Source: Peptococcaceae bacterium UBA2264 (GTDB lineage Bacteria > Bacillota > Desulfitobacteriia > Desulfitobacteriales > Desulfitobacteriaceae). From it: a DNA stretch of 51,549 nt. Made by a program: the position numbers and the translations under genes. Shown piece after piece: positions 1 to 9,247 of the stretch. Each line of letters begins with the position of its first letter. The stretch's first letter is position 1. Location: positions 1 to 51,549 of the forward strand of contig DDXI01000068.1 in the NCBI GenBank assembly GCA_002347475.1, written 5' to 3'. The notes below the pieces were generated by a model. That model was not told where the DNA came from. It made no database searches and saw nothing but the letters and a program-made list of their open reading frames with translations.

Positions 1-48
1 GGAATGTATGTGGAAGTTATGGCGACGGAGGTGAAACCCAGTGGCTAA
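1..48 (+). CDS. 3' end of a phage head-tail joining protein gene (partial)
   Basis: Frame 1 is open from the window edge to a TAA at 46-48 and encodes a tail ending EVKPSG. It overlaps the GTG start of the next gene by 8 bases, as is common in translationally coupled phage morphogenesis genes. Its position directly before a gp10-like gene suggests a head closure or head-tail adaptor protein. Only 15 codons are present, so the assignment rests on gene order. Confidence 0.4.
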   Translation, partial: GMYVEVMATEVKPSG

Positions 49-472
49 GGTTGAAATCAAAATGCCCGAAGAATTCCTGCTGAAGCTGTCCAGTCTTGCC
101 GATAGGACCGATGAAATTATCCCAAAGGTGCTGGAGGCTGGTGGAGATATCGTCCTGAGCAAGGTGAAAAACAATCTATCCTCCGTCGTCGGGAACGGAA
201 CAAAAGAAGAAAGTCGCTCAACAGGAGAACTAGAAAGTTCGCTTGGGCTTTCTCCTGCAAAACAGAATCGAAACGGCGATTGGGACGTTAAGGTCGGGTT
301 CGCAGAACCAAGGAGTGATGGTGGCTCCAATGCAAAGATAGCCAACATTATCGAATACGGCAAGCACGGTCAACCGCCAAAGCCGTTCTTAAAACCAGCG
401 AAATCACAGAGCAAGAATGCGTGTGTGAACGCAATGAATGTAAAATTCGAACAGGAGGTTTACGGCATATGA
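41..472 (+). CDS. HK97 gp10-like phage protein (head-tail joining / neck)
   Basis: The 143-residue product resembles the HK97 gp10 family of siphovirus head-tail connection proteins, with a hydrophilic N-terminus and the typical NIIEYGKHGQPPKPFLKPA segment near residues 102-120. The start is GTG at 41, preceded by GGAGGTGA with good spacing. The stop overlaps the next start as ATGA. The family sits between head and tail genes and helps complete the neck before tail joining. The match is by motif and position. Confidence 0.75.
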   Translation: MAKVEIKMPEEFLLKLSSLADRTDEIIPKVLEAGGDIVLSKVKNNLSSVVGNGTKEESRSTGELESSLGLSPAKQNRNGDWDVKVGFAEPRSDGGSNAKIANIIEYGKHGQPPKPFLKPAKSQSKNACVNAMNVKFEQEVYGI

Positions 473-807
473 GCATTTTAGCCGAATTGAATACACTCCT
501 CTCGCCCATCTTACCTGTGGAGACGGGCGTATTTTCTGCCAAACCTCCGGATGAATATCTTGTTCTTACGCCAATGACAGATGAATTTTCTTTGTTTGGC
601 GACAATACACCCCTATTCGATTTATCGGAGGTGCGGATTTCGCTGTTTTCAAAAGGCAACTATCTGCAAAGGAAAAACCAAATAACACTGGCTCTGCTAG
701 ATGCAGATTTCACGATAACTGACCGCCGGTACATTGGTTATGAAAGTGATACCGGCTATCACCATTACGCCATCGATGTGGCGAAATCTTACGAACTGGA
801 GGAATAA
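469..807 (+). CDS. Phage tail-completion-type protein (hypothetical)
   Basis: The ATG at 469 is chosen because AGGAGG lies at 453-458 and the codon overlaps the previous stop as ATGA; the frame is open further upstream but without a suitable ribosome binding site. The 112-residue product has no motif I recognise with certainty. It lies between the gp10-like protein and the major tail protein, where siphoviruses encode the tail terminator or completion protein. That role is inferred from order alone. Confidence 0.6.
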   Translation: MSILAELNTLLSPILPVETGVFSAKPPDEYLVLTPMTDEFSLFGDNTPLFDLSEVRISLFSKGNYLQRKNQITLALLDADFTITDRRYIGYESDTGYHHYAIDVAKSYELEE

Positions 808-810
808 CCT

Positions 811-1398
811 ATGGCAACAATTGGATTAGATAAGCTCTATTATGCCAAAATCACCGAGGATACCAGCGGCAACGAAACCTACAGCACGCCTATTCCGCTT
901 GCCAAGGCGATGAAAGCAGACCTGTCTGTTGAGCTCGCTGAAGCAACCCTATATGCCGATGACAGTGCTGCGGAAATTGTAAAGGAATTTAAAAACGGCA
1001 CACTTTCTCTCGGGATCGATGATATCGGCGTTACTGCAGCCGAAGACTTAACCGGAGCAACCCTCGATGACAATCATGTCGTCATTTCCGGTAGCGAGGA
1101 TGGCGGTTCTCCTGTTGCGGTTGGCTTTCGGGCAAAGAAAGCGAATGGCAACTACCGTTATTTCTGGCTGTACCGCGTGGTTTTCGGTATCCCGGCAACC
1201 AACCTCTCCACCAAGGGCGATTCTATCACCTTTTCTACACCGACTATCGAGGGTACCGTGCTGCGCAGAAACAAGCTCGATGATAACGGGAAGCACCCGT
1301 GGAAATCCGAGGTCAACGAGAATGACGCCAGCGTTCCTGCTTCCGTCATTACTGGCTGGTACACGCAGGTCTATGAGCCTGTGTTCACTGCTGTATAA
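811..1398 (+). CDS. Phage major tail protein (phi13-type)
   Basis: The 195-residue protein begins MATIGLDKLYYAKITED and has the beta-rich, low-complexity character of the phi13-family major tail protein, the subunit that stacks in hexameric rings around the tape measure. GGAGG lies 8 bases before the ATG. The gene precedes the tail chaperone genes, the canonical position. Length is typical for the family. Confidence 0.85.
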   Translation: MATIGLDKLYYAKITEDTSGNETYSTPIPLAKAMKADLSVELAEATLYADDSAAEIVKEFKNGTLSLGIDDIGVTAAEDLTGATLDDNHVVISGSEDGGSPVAVGFRAKKANGNYRYFWLYRVVFGIPATNLSTKGDSITFSTPTIEGTVLRRNKLDDNGKHPWKSEVNENDASVPASVITGWYTQVYEPVFTAV

Positions 1399-1415
1399 GC
1401 ATGGAGGATTAGCAA

Positions 1416-1802
1416 ATGGATAAAGAACGAAGCGCAGTTATTACGATCGGTGGTCAGGAATATGAAATGCTTCTGACCACCAAGGCTACGAAGGAGATCG
1501 CCAAGAGATACGGCGGTCTTTCTAATTTGGGCGAAAAACTCATGAAAACCGAGAACTTTGAAATGGCCCTGGACGAGGTGGTGTGGCTTATAACCCTGCT
1601 GGCCAATCAATCAGTGCTGGTCCACAACCTGCAGAGCCCTTCCAAGAAGAAAACCCTTCTGACTGAGGAGGCGGTGGAGCTGTTGACCTCTCCCTTCGAA
1701 CTGGCGGATTACAAAAACGCCATTATGGAGGCCATGTATAAAGGAACGAAACGCGAGGTTGAAAGCGAGGAGGAATCCTCAAAAAACGCACAGGTCGGGT
1801 AA
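1416..1802 (+). CDS. Tail assembly chaperone gpG-like
   Basis: This 128-residue protein lies between the major tail and tape measure genes, the invariant position of the siphovirus chaperone that coats the tape measure during tail assembly. It starts at ATG 1416 after GGAGG. The acidic, serine-rich C-terminus (EVESEEESSKNAQVG) sits over a slippery heptamer at 1781-1787, described separately. Normal termination at 1800-1802 gives gpG; slippage gives the longer gpGT product. Assignment is from order plus the frameshift signal. Confidence 0.8.
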   Translation: MDKERSAVITIGGQEYEMLLTTKATKEIAKRYGGLSNLGEKLMKTENFEMALDEVVWLITLLANQSVLVHNLQSPSKKKTLLTEEAVELLTSPFELADYKNAIMEAMYKGTKREVESEEESSKNAQVG

Positions 1803-1990
1803 GCGACGAGGAGTTGTTTGCCCGGCTGATTTTTTATGGTGTTTCCCTCCTGCACCGTTCCGAGCAGGAGGTCTGGCTGATGCCGATTGGCTATTTGCTG
1901 GATCAGTGGGAGGTTTACAAGCAGTTTAACGGACTTGCTAAAGCGAAACGCGAGTATTACATCGATGAAATCATACCAAATGGGATCTAA
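1416..1990 (+). CDS. gpGT-like tail chaperone made by -1 ribosomal frameshift
   Basis: The -1 frame is open past the gpG stop and runs to TAA at 1988-1990. After slippage on A AAA AAC (1781-1787) reading continues from 1787 as RTGRVSDEELFARLIF and ends REYYIDEIIPNGI. The T-domain has about 67 residues with the aromatic-rich pattern expected for the part that contacts the tail tube or tape measure. There is no independent start with a ribosome binding site for it, which supports frameshift expression. The fusion product would have about 191 residues. Confidence 0.75.
1781..1787 (+). promoter_or_regulatory. Programmed -1 frameshift slippery heptamer
   Basis: In the gpG frame the bases read (tc)A AAA AAC, the canonical X XXY YYZ heptamer that lets two tRNALys-type pairings slip back by one base. 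It lies 13 bases before the gpG stop, and the -1 frame beyond it is open to 1990. I did not identify a definite downstream stimulatory hairpin. Confidence 0.75.
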
Positions 1991-2005
1991 GGAGGTGGTG
2001 AGAAT

Positions 2006-4099
2006 ATGGCGGATAACTTCGGTTTGAAAATCGGTGTCGAGGGCGAAAAGGAATTTAAACGAGCCCTTTCAGATATCAATCAGTCGTTTAAGGTGCTCGG
2101 CTCAGAAATGAAGCTGGTCGAGTCCGAGTTTAGTAAAAACGAAAGCAGCGTCCAGTCCCTCACCGCCAAAAACGAGGTGCTCACCAAGCAGATAGATGCG
2201 CAGAAGGACAAAATTGAAACCCTGCAAAAAGCGCTGAAGAATGCCTCGGATTCCTTTGGAGAAAATGACCGCCGTACCCAAAACTGGGCTGTTCAGCTTA
2301 ACAACGCCAAAGCCGAGCTCAACGGCATGGAGCGCGAGCTGGCACAGTCCGCCGAAGAAGCGGATAAGCTTGGCGATGAACTAAAAGATGCCGGTGACTC
2401 AGCAGAGAAATCCGGTGGCAAATTCGGAAAACTGGGTGGAGTCTTAAAGGGTGTCGGCGCAGCAATGGGTACCGTGGCAATCGCCGCCGGGGCCGCTACC
2501 ATTAAGATAGGCCAAGAAGTCGTGCAGCAGTTCGGTGAATTGGAGCAGAACCTTGGTGGCTCGGAGGCAGTCTTCGGCAAATATGCCGCGTCTATTCAGA
2601 AAACAGGCGAGAACGCATACAAAACTCTCGGCGTATCCCAATCAGACTACCTCGCGACCGCCAATAAAATGGGTGCTTTGTTCCAGGGCTCCGGCGTTGA
2701 GCAGCAGAAAAGCCTGGAGCTGACCGAAAAAGCCATGCAAAGGGCGGCTGACGCAGCGTCTGTCATGGGCATCGATATGCAGATGGCACTTGATTCTGTC
2801 GCCGGTGCGGCCAAGGGCAACTTCACCATGATGGATAACCTGGGCGTTGCCATGAACGATACAACACTAAAAGCCTATGCTCTGGAAAAGGGCGTAAACT
2901 TTGAATGGTCAACCGCGACGCAGGCGCAAAAAGCAGAGCTGGCCATGCAAATGTTTTTTGAAAAAACGGAGCAATACGCAGGTAACTTCGAAAAGGAGGC
3001 CACGCAATCAATTGCCGGATCTATGGGGTTATTGTCCGCCTCATGGCAATCGATGCTTGCCGGTTTCGGAAATCCAGATGCGGATATTGGTAACCTAACA
3101 AAGAACCTGACCGATGCGATTAAAGCGGTAGTAACAAATATCACGCCTGTAATAAATAATATTGTGCAGTCCATCCCACAGGTGTTTGACGCGTTAATTC
3201 CAGCCATAAGTGGGCTGCTTCCTCAACTATTGACAACGGCAGCGTCCCTTTTCGATTCCTTGCTTATAGCTATCATAGCGCTGTTACCGACACTGATTCC
3301 TGTTGCGGTGGATGCAATTATGATGATCGCCGAAACGCTGATAGAAAATCTACCAATGATTATAAGCGCAGCATTGACGCTGATAACCTCTCTCGCTCAA
3401 GGAATAGCAGATTCCCTCCCAACACTCGTGCCGACGATCGTTGACACCGTTCTGATAATCGCCGATACACTGATAGATAACGTTGACCTGCTTGTTGACG
3501 CGGCCATTGCAATTATTGTTGGATTAACTACCGGTCTCATCGATGCGCTGCCGCATCTCATTGCAAAGGCTCCGGAAATCATCACAAGCCTTTTGAGTGC
3601 CATCCTCAAGGCAATCCCTATGCTATTGACAGCAGGGGTAAAGATTGTGTCAACAATTGTCTCCGGCCTCGCTTCTCTTCCGGGGAAAATGCTCTCCATC
3701 GGCGGTAATCTGATCGTTGGTTTATGGGAAGGCATCGGAGATAGATTGTCCTGGCTTAAAAGTAAACTCTCTGGCTTTGCGGACAGTGTAATTTCCGGCA
3801 TTAAGGACTTTTTCGGTGTCCACTCCCCCTCTACTGTCTTTGCCGGGATTGGCGGGTTTTTATCCGAGGGTCTCGCGGATGGCATCTCTTCCAAAGCCGG
3901 TCTGGTAGCTAAGGCAATGCAGCAGATCAATGATGATTTGCAGGCGAAAGCAGATATATCTATTTCCGGAGGAGGAACCGGAACCTTGGCATACGTGCAT
4001 TCCGGTACAATCCGGGTGGAGGGTATAAATGACACGAAACAGCTTGTAGGCGTGGCCGAGATTATAATGAACCAGCTGAGAAAGGAGGGCCGCCGATGA
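2006..4099 (+). CDS. Phage tail tape measure protein
   Basis: The 697-residue protein has an N-terminal coiled coil (residues about 10-125, rich in K/E/L), a small-residue hydrophobic stretch near 148-170, and a long hydrophobic region (about 370-560) of repeated helices typical of tape measures. It ends with the common GVHSPSTVFAGIGGFLSEGLADGI-type module near 610-635. The protein sets tail length and may aid DNA entry. At 697 residues it predicts a fairly short tail. AAGGAGGTGG lies before ATG 2006, and the stop overlaps the next start. Confidence 0.9.
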   Translation: MADNFGLKIGVEGEKEFKRALSDINQSFKVLGSEMKLVESEFSKNESSVQSLTAKNEVLTKQIDAQKDKIETLQKALKNASDSFGENDRRTQNWAVQLNNAKAELNGMERELAQSAEEADKLGDELKDAGDSAEKSGGKFGKLGGVLKGVGAAMGTVAIAAGAATIKIGQEVVQQFGELEQNLGGSEAVFGKYAASIQKTGENAYKTLGVSQSDYLATANKMGALFQGSGVEQQKSLELTEKAMQRAADAASVMGIDMQMALDSVAGAAKGNFTMMDNLGVAMNDTTLKAYALEKGVNFEWSTATQAQKAELAMQMFFEKTEQYAGNFEKEATQSIAGSMGLLSASWQSMLAGFGNPDADIGNLTKNLTDAIKAVVTNITPVINNIVQSIPQVFDALIPAISGLLPQLLTTAASLFDSLLIAIIALLPTLIPVAVDAIMMIAETLIENLPMIISAALTLITSLAQGIADSLPTLVPTIVDTVLIIADTLIDNVDLLVDAAIAIIVGLTTGLIDALPHLIAKAPEIITSLLSAILKAIPMLLTAGVKIVSTIVSGLASLPGKMLSIGGNLIVGLWEGIGDRLSWLKSKLSGFADSVISGIKDFFGVHSPSTVFAGIGGFLSEGLADGISSKAGLVAKAMQQINDDLQAKADISISGGGTGTLAYVHSGTIRVEGINDTKQLVGVAEIIMNQLRKEGRR

Positions 4100-4428
4100 G
4101 TAAACTATATTCCGGATCAACGCTGATAACGCGATTTGTCCGGTTGGTTAAACAGGTTGAGCCTCGCAAGATAACGGATACCTTGTTGGACGGCTCCGAC
4201 TTTGTTCAAATTATCGGAACGGCCCCTGAACGGTTGGATATTGAGTTAAGCTGCGACCTAACCGGTAAAAAACTGATCAATGAAATCGACGCCTCGGGTG
4301 GTTTGCTCACGGTATTTGATAAAGACGGCAATCAATACAGCACTCGGATCATCAATAAAGCGGGCTGGAAAACAGCCGGAAGCAAATACTATCAGACGAC
4401 TTTAACAGCCGGGGTGGTGACGGAATGA
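4096..4428 (+). CDS. Small phage tail protein of unknown function
   Basis: The 110-residue product follows the tape measure with an ATGA overlap, and its own end overlaps the next start in the same way. I recognise no family. It contains predicted beta strands (RLDIELSCDLTG, GGLLTVFDKDG, QTTLTAGVV). Its slot is where siphoviruses often encode distal tail proteins, but it is much shorter than a standard Dit. Confidence 0.55.
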   Translation: MSKLYSGSTLITRFVRLVKQVEPRKITDTLLDGSDFVQIIGTAPERLDIELSCDLTGKKLINEIDASGGLLTVFDKDGNQYSTRIINKAGWKTAGSKYYQTTLTAGVVTE

Positions 4429-5819
4429 GAACCATACCGGCTGAGCTACTTAACAGGGTCAAAAGAAAGTGGCAAGTAACCGCTGAAAACGCGAATCCCG
4501 GCATGAAGGCGTATTTGAGCCGGGGCCTCATCAATGAGCTGTTTCAGGTGTATACGATACAGGCGGGCGAAAATCTTGAAGCAGTTGATGTGGCAGTAAA
4601 GAGAGTATCCGCTGTAGGAATTCCCGCAGAAGTTTTTGCGTTATGTTTGGACAATGACGTCGCAAGCGTTAAGACAAAACCTCTACCCTATGATGTGCTT
4701 ATCCCTTGGATATCGGAATTTACGGTAGCAAGCGGAGTTTCAGATGCGGCTATAGAATTTGATGGGTATTGGGAATACAGCTTCGACGAGCTCCGATATA
4801 ATTTTATAACTGTTGGGGACCCTTGGATTTTTTATGTCCAAAGCGGTACACTGTATGCTCAGCAAGGGCAGGCTTCGCCGCTTGTACTGGCTACCGTTGT
4901 TTCAAAGGTGGCTGCTATTCGTGGATGGGTTCCTGCGAATGGCGATACAAACAAGGACCAAGGATTGATTGTCGCTTACGTTAAGTCGGATGGTCACGTG
5001 TATTACAGAAATTACTGCATACAAGAAGGCGGGGGTCAGAGTTGGGAGGAGGAAACTCAGATTGTCGAGTTTACCGGGACCGCTGCGTCAGTGGCATTAT
5101 TCCGAACAAATGACTTTAGGATTGGTGTGCTTTGTGAGAATACAGATGAGTCGCTATATTATACAGTAACAACGCGTAATTGGGGCGGTATGTCCTTCCC
5201 TGCAGAACTTTTCTCGATTGTCGCTTCCTTGGTTAGCGTAGGAGTTGTCGCGTATGAAGTTCAAACTTACGGGTACAGTGCGATAGATGAAACACTTCAA
5301 ATAGCTGTTACTGGAACACAGGCAATCGTTAATATATATAGCTCTACACCGGAAAGCGCTCAAGTTTATTTGACCGGCGGTACAGTGGTTGATGACAGAA
5401 CATTTACGCTTGAATTTAATTGTCCGGTGTGGGCATGGGATATGGAAAAAGCACTTAGAAGTGTAACGCTTTATCCAATAATTGAAATTAGTATAGACGG
5501 TGCTACTGTGACATACACCTCTGCCATAGATATAGATACTGACGGGTTCAATGTTACTTTGGCTGGCGGCATTTTCATTGGTGTTGTAAGTCAAGGCAGA
5601 CAGCTTATATATGGCGGTGGCAGTACAAATGTCATGGGTGAAATACAGCCGCATATAGCTACCTTGACTATGGATGTCGTATCAGTAGAAAAAAATGCAA
5701 CGGCGTATGAAACCGTATTGTATCCCTATACCGCGCTACCAACTCACACGCTCACAATGGAGCTTTCGTATGACGCGGCGTCTTTTGCACTTACCGAGAC
5801 AGGTACAGAGCCAATATAA
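4425..5819 (+). CDS. Putative distal tail / baseplate structural protein
   Basis: The 464-residue product lies between the tape measure and the hub-like protein. Its N-terminal 90 residues (LSRGLINELFQVYTIQAGEN and onward) look like an attachment module. Residues about 105-290 contain repeated beta-rich segments with WIFYV, GLIVAYVKSDG and RIGVLCENTDE patterns that suggest a propeller-like or repetitive beta fold. No catalytic motif is apparent. A structural role at the tail tip or in receptor contact is inferred from position. Confidence 0.5.
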   Translation: MRTIPAELLNRVKRKWQVTAENANPGMKAYLSRGLINELFQVYTIQAGENLEAVDVAVKRVSAVGIPAEVFALCLDNDVASVKTKPLPYDVLIPWISEFTVASGVSDAAIEFDGYWEYSFDELRYNFITVGDPWIFYVQSGTLYAQQGQASPLVLATVVSKVAAIRGWVPANGDTNKDQGLIVAYVKSDGHVYYRNYCIQEGGGQSWEEETQIVEFTGTAASVALFRTNDFRIGVLCENTDESLYYTVTTRNWGGMSFPAELFSIVASLVSVGVVAYEVQTYGYSAIDETLQIAVTGTQAIVNIYSSTPESAQVYLTGGTVVDDRTFTLEFNCPVWAWDMEKALRSVTLYPIIEISIDGATVTYTSAIDIDTDGFNVTLAGGIFIGVVSQGRQLIYGGGSTNVMGEIQPHIATLTMDVVSVEKNATAYETVLYPYTALPTHTLTMELSYDAASFALTETGTEPI

Positions 5820-5833
5820 AGGGGTGATAAATA

Positions 5834-7312
5834 GTGATTAAGCAAAATGTTGATTTACCAAAGCTGCATAATTTTTTTACGATTAAAGTAATCGACGCAA
5901 AAACTAAAAAGGTTATACAAAACGAAAGATGCGAAAACATTGTTTTAACACAGATTTATGAGCATTGGTTTAAGGATACTGTGTATAACGGAATAAATGC
6001 TATGGCTTATGGAGACGGCACCGGGACAATAGCTGCATCAAGGACAACGCTTTTTTCGGAAAAAGGAAGAATAAACCTAACGGGCGTTGGCATAGTTACA
6101 GAACCCACAATAGTGACATTGACGGGGAAGATCGTCCTCTCTGAATCGGCATACATCGGCGGGATTATCAGCGAACTTGGACTGGTGCACAATAAAGGTA
6201 GTTATGGAACGGCAAGGCTCGCAACGCATGCCATGTTGGTGGACAGTGAAGGAGCTCCAATTACAATAGGGCCAAAAACGAATACTCAAATATGGGAAAT
6301 TTACTGTACAGCATATCTTCAAAAAGGCGCGGGGATGACCGACTTTCCAAATAATCTGTCCACTATGTTTTCATCCCAGGGCACGAGTTCCTCATCAAGA
6401 CGGTTATTCAGTGCAAGTGTATTTCCACAAAATATCGCATTGAGTTCCTCTGGGAGTTATGATGCTGGGACCAAAACTCTGACAATGAGTAATACGAACA
6501 TAGCAACTTCGGCCGGTAATAGCGATGGCTTTAGTATGTTTGAGACAACCGATATTCTAGGTATCAATATTAGTCCTCTCAGTCCCAGTTTTCAGTCATT
6601 CCCTGACCATGATGCTTTTCCGGTATTCACATTTTCTGAACGAAGTATTGGTTCAGGGGATGGTGTGAAGAAGTTTTTCGGTTTTGACAATGGTTTTTTT
6701 ATTGAGGGTTCAGAGGTCGTAAAGGTTGACGGGGTCACTAAGATAAAGGATGTTGACTATATACTGCATCAAGGTTATAGACAAATACTGAACCGAAATG
6801 ACTACGCCTTACCTTATAATGGCAGGAAAACAATAGCCGCGTACAATAGCGACAGCAGTAAGACTATTGGAACATTGGTTACAGCAGATGCGGTATCTAA
6901 TGTGGGTTTCAGCATTCCAAGATATGGGGTGCTTGATTTTGGCGAAGTGGTTAATATAAAAGACTTTTATGTAGGTACACCTACCGTGACATCTTCGAGA
7001 ACAGCTTATTATGCCTTTAGTTTGGATGGATCAACCTGGTTTGGACAGGCCGGGTACACTATACCCGGGTGGGATTACTGGATGGCGGTGCATTTGAATG
7101 AAGTAGTGAAGGCGCGCTATGTATGGATAGATGCGGGAGGCTCGTCTGCTGGGACTTTTAATAAGTTTGTGTACTATGGGCCTCCACAGGTGGAATTTCT
7201 AAGTCCGCCCGCTAACAGTACCGCAATAACAGCAACCTGGCAAACAGATATACCACCTAAAAATACAAATTTCTTTTATGACATTAACTATATTGTCGGT
7301 GGCTCGTGGTAA
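5834..7312 (+). CDS. Putative tail fibre / receptor-binding protein
   Basis: The 492-residue product starts at GTG 5834 after AAAGGGGTGATAA. It has a Gly/Ser-rich beta-type composition. Residues about 340-455 (FSIPRYGVLDFGEVVNIKD, YYAFSLDGSTWFG, ARYVWIDAGGSS) follow the pattern of F5/8-type (discoidin) carbohydrate-binding jelly rolls, which suggests sugar binding at the host surface. The domain is recognised by pattern only. Base use is more AT-rich than the tape measure gene, as is common for host-range genes. Confidence 0.5.
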   Translation: MIKQNVDLPKLHNFFTIKVIDAKTKKVIQNERCENIVLTQIYEHWFKDTVYNGINAMAYGDGTGTIAASRTTLFSEKGRINLTGVGIVTEPTIVTLTGKIVLSESAYIGGIISELGLVHNKGSYGTARLATHAMLVDSEGAPITIGPKTNTQIWEIYCTAYLQKGAGMTDFPNNLSTMFSSQGTSSSSRRLFSASVFPQNIALSSSGSYDAGTKTLTMSNTNIATSAGNSDGFSMFETTDILGINISPLSPSFQSFPDHDAFPVFTFSERSIGSGDGVKKFFGFDNGFFIEGSEVVKVDGVTKIKDVDYILHQGYRQILNRNDYALPYNGRKTIAAYNSDSSKTIGTLVTADAVSNVGFSIPRYGVLDFGEVVNIKDFYVGTPTVTSSRTAYYAFSLDGSTWFGQAGYTIPGWDYWMAVHLNEVVKARYVWIDAGGSSAGTFNKFVYYGPPQVEFLSPPANSTAITATWQTDIPPKNTNFFYDINYIVGGSW

Positions 7313-7328
7313 AGGAAGGTGATCGTCA

Positions 7329-8729
7329 ATGGAACTGGTTTTTGAACCTTCCGTAAGCCTTGGCAGCGGGACCAATCCTGCAGTACTGCATGTACCGGAT
7401 AATTCGGTGTATTTATTTACTGTTGATGGCGGCCGTCTGAAAGCCCAAAAATGGGAACCGGAAACGGGTGATGTTCCCTGGGACACTCCTGTGTTTGGGA
7501 ACGCGACGATTGCCACAAGGGATAAGAATTTATCTCTTGTGCGTCTGAAGAATGTTCCGCGTGTCGGTATATTCGGGGCCTGGCATCAGGACGAGGTATT
7601 AGACGGCGAAACAGTCGTAACGCATGAACGTCAACGGCTTGCAATATGGGATGCCATAACTGATATCTCCAATTATCTTGAAAGCGGAAACATCCGGCTT
7701 GATCTGAACAACATTATCTCCAGCGCGAGTCTCACGTTTAAGAATCCAAAGCAGAGATTGTCCGGGGAGGTTAATAGCATAATAACGCCCGGCAATAAAA
7801 TTGAGCTTTATTTTGTAGCTGGAGATTCCGAGGAGTACCAGATGGGCGTTTTTTATGTCGACAGAACCGAGATGAGCGCAACCGGTGAAAGCATGGACCT
7901 AGACCTGAGAAACATCAGCGGCAAGCTTCTAAAGGACCAGACCTTTGATGAAAACAACAGCTATCCTATCGACGTATATGCATACGTGGTTGCGGCTATT
8001 TTAGACAATGCTGGAATAGCCGACTACCAAATACAGCAGCCTCCTGATCCTGAGACGGCATGGCAATGCGGTATAGAATACCCTTCCGATATGGATATGC
8101 TGACCGGTTTAAACGAGTTTTTGAAGATGGCCTTATCCTGGACCGCAGTCGAAACCCTTGACGGTCAAATTATCGTGGGGTCGTCAACAAATTATGCTGA
8201 GCTAACGGGGTTGTATGGCAATTACGAGTTTGAACGTGGAGCAGATCTAACAAGCCGGGGCGTTACCAGGGACGACGATGATGTGTATAGTCGAGTATGT
8301 TATCAAAGTAAAGAGTCGACGGGCGGAACAATGGTTAAAGCCTATGCCGAGGTTTTACATGCCCTTGAATGGGCAAGCGCGCCCCATAAGACTCTGTATG
8401 TAACACTTGCGGACGATACCACGCTGTCGGAGCTGCAAGAGCAGGCGGACGAATTGGCACAGCGGCTGGCATACGCCGGTATCGTGGAGCAATTTTCAGG
8501 ACCGTTCAGGCCGCATATCATACCCGGAGACGAGGCGACTATAACCGAGGCTGACAGCTCTGTCCGCTTAGTAGGATTAATAACAACAGTCGAGCATTCT
8601 TTTGGCGACAAAGGCTTTACGACCAGCTTCACGGTGGACGGTGCCGGGAGAAAAGGCAAGCCGCAGCTCAAAGACATGATGCAGGCCAGAGACAGCTCGG
8701 CAAACTCATCCGTTAAAAGGTTATATTAA
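7329..8729 (+). CDS. Phage tail hub / baseplate protein (XkdQ/gp27-like)
   Basis: The 466-residue protein has a central hub-type region from about residue 115 (RLDLNNIISSASLTFKNP, GNKIELYFVAG, YQMGVFYVDRTEMS) typical of gp27/XkdQ-like tail hubs. A C-terminal OB-like part (PHIIPGDEATITEADSSVRL, then VEHSFGDKGFTTSFTVDG) is also seen. The first 110 residues are an extra beta-rich module. It probably forms the ring at the end of the tail tube to which fibres attach. It is the last gene of the tail block, before a terminator. Confidence 0.6.
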   Translation: MELVFEPSVSLGSGTNPAVLHVPDNSVYLFTVDGGRLKAQKWEPETGDVPWDTPVFGNATIATRDKNLSLVRLKNVPRVGIFGAWHQDEVLDGETVVTHERQRLAIWDAITDISNYLESGNIRLDLNNIISSASLTFKNPKQRLSGEVNSIITPGNKIELYFVAGDSEEYQMGVFYVDRTEMSATGESMDLDLRNISGKLLKDQTFDENNSYPIDVYAYVVAAILDNAGIADYQIQQPPDPETAWQCGIEYPSDMDMLTGLNEFLKMALSWTAVETLDGQIIVGSSTNYAELTGLYGNYEFERGADLTSRGVTRDDDDVYSRVCYQSKESTGGTMVKAYAEVLHALEWASAPHKTLYVTLADDTTLSELQEQADELAQRLAYAGIVEQFSGPFRPHIIPGDEATITEADSSVRLVGLITTVEHSFGDKGFTTSFTVDGAGRKGKPQLKDMMQARDSSANSSVKRLY

Positions 8730-8801
8730 TCCGTTTCAAAACTAATGCCTGCTCAGGCTAAAAACATTATTTAGGTAGGCAACAGTAATAAGTTGCTTTT
8801 G

Positions 8802-8822
8802 GAGCCAAAAGGCTCTTTTTTA
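8802..8822 (+). terminator. Intrinsic terminator after tail module
   Basis: GAGCC (8802-8806), an AAAA loop and GGCTC (8811-8815) form a short hairpin followed directly by a T-run. It separates the tail block from the holin gene. Confidence 0.65.
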
Positions 8823-8845
8823 TTTTTATCAAGGAGGTTTAGAAA

Positions 8846-9244
8846 ATGAAGGACATTATTAACACGCTTCAAATTGTCGTAGCCGCTGTGGGCGGCTACA
8901 TCGGGTACTTCCTGGGCGGCTGGGATGGTTTCCTATATGGTTTGGTAGCCTTTGTGGTTATCGACTATCTGACCGGAATCATGGTAGCCATCCTGGAAAA
9001 ACGCCTCTCAAGCGGGGTGGGCTTTCGGGGCATCTTCAAGAAGGTGCTGATTTTTTCACTGGTAGCGGTGGCGCATATTGTGGATTCGCAGCTTATTCAA
9101 GCCGGAAGCGCCGTACGTACTGCCGTCATCTTCTTCTATTTATCTAATGAAGGCATCAGCATTGTTGAGAATGCGGCAAAAATCGGACTGCCTATACCCG
9201 AGAAATTAAAAACAGTCTTGGAACAGTTGAACAAGGAGGACTAA
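8846..9244 (+). CDS. Phage holin (family 4-1 / toxin-secretion lysis holin)
   Basis: The 132-residue protein has hydrophobic segments near residues 8-24, 28-50, 66-84 and 88-106, and the family motif VVIDYLTGIMVAI followed by KRLSSGVGFRGIFKK. It matches the Phage_holin_4_1 (BlyA/Cph1-like) family, which makes membrane lesions that time the release of the endolysin. AAGGAGG precedes the ATG. The endolysin gene follows after 3 bases, forming a lysis cassette. Confidence 0.88.
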   Translation: MKDIINTLQIVVAAVGGYIGYFLGGWDGFLYGLVAFVVIDYLTGIMVAILEKRLSSGVGFRGIFKKVLIFSLVAVAHIVDSQLIQAGSAVRTAVIFFYLSNEGISIVENAAKIGLPIPEKLKTVLEQLNKED

Positions 9245-9247
9245 TAG

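Noticed and set aside
3397..4035. Long minus-strand frame (212 codons) inside the tape measure gene
   Set aside because: It is a shadow of the plus-strand coding sequence, with low-complexity composition and no start signal.
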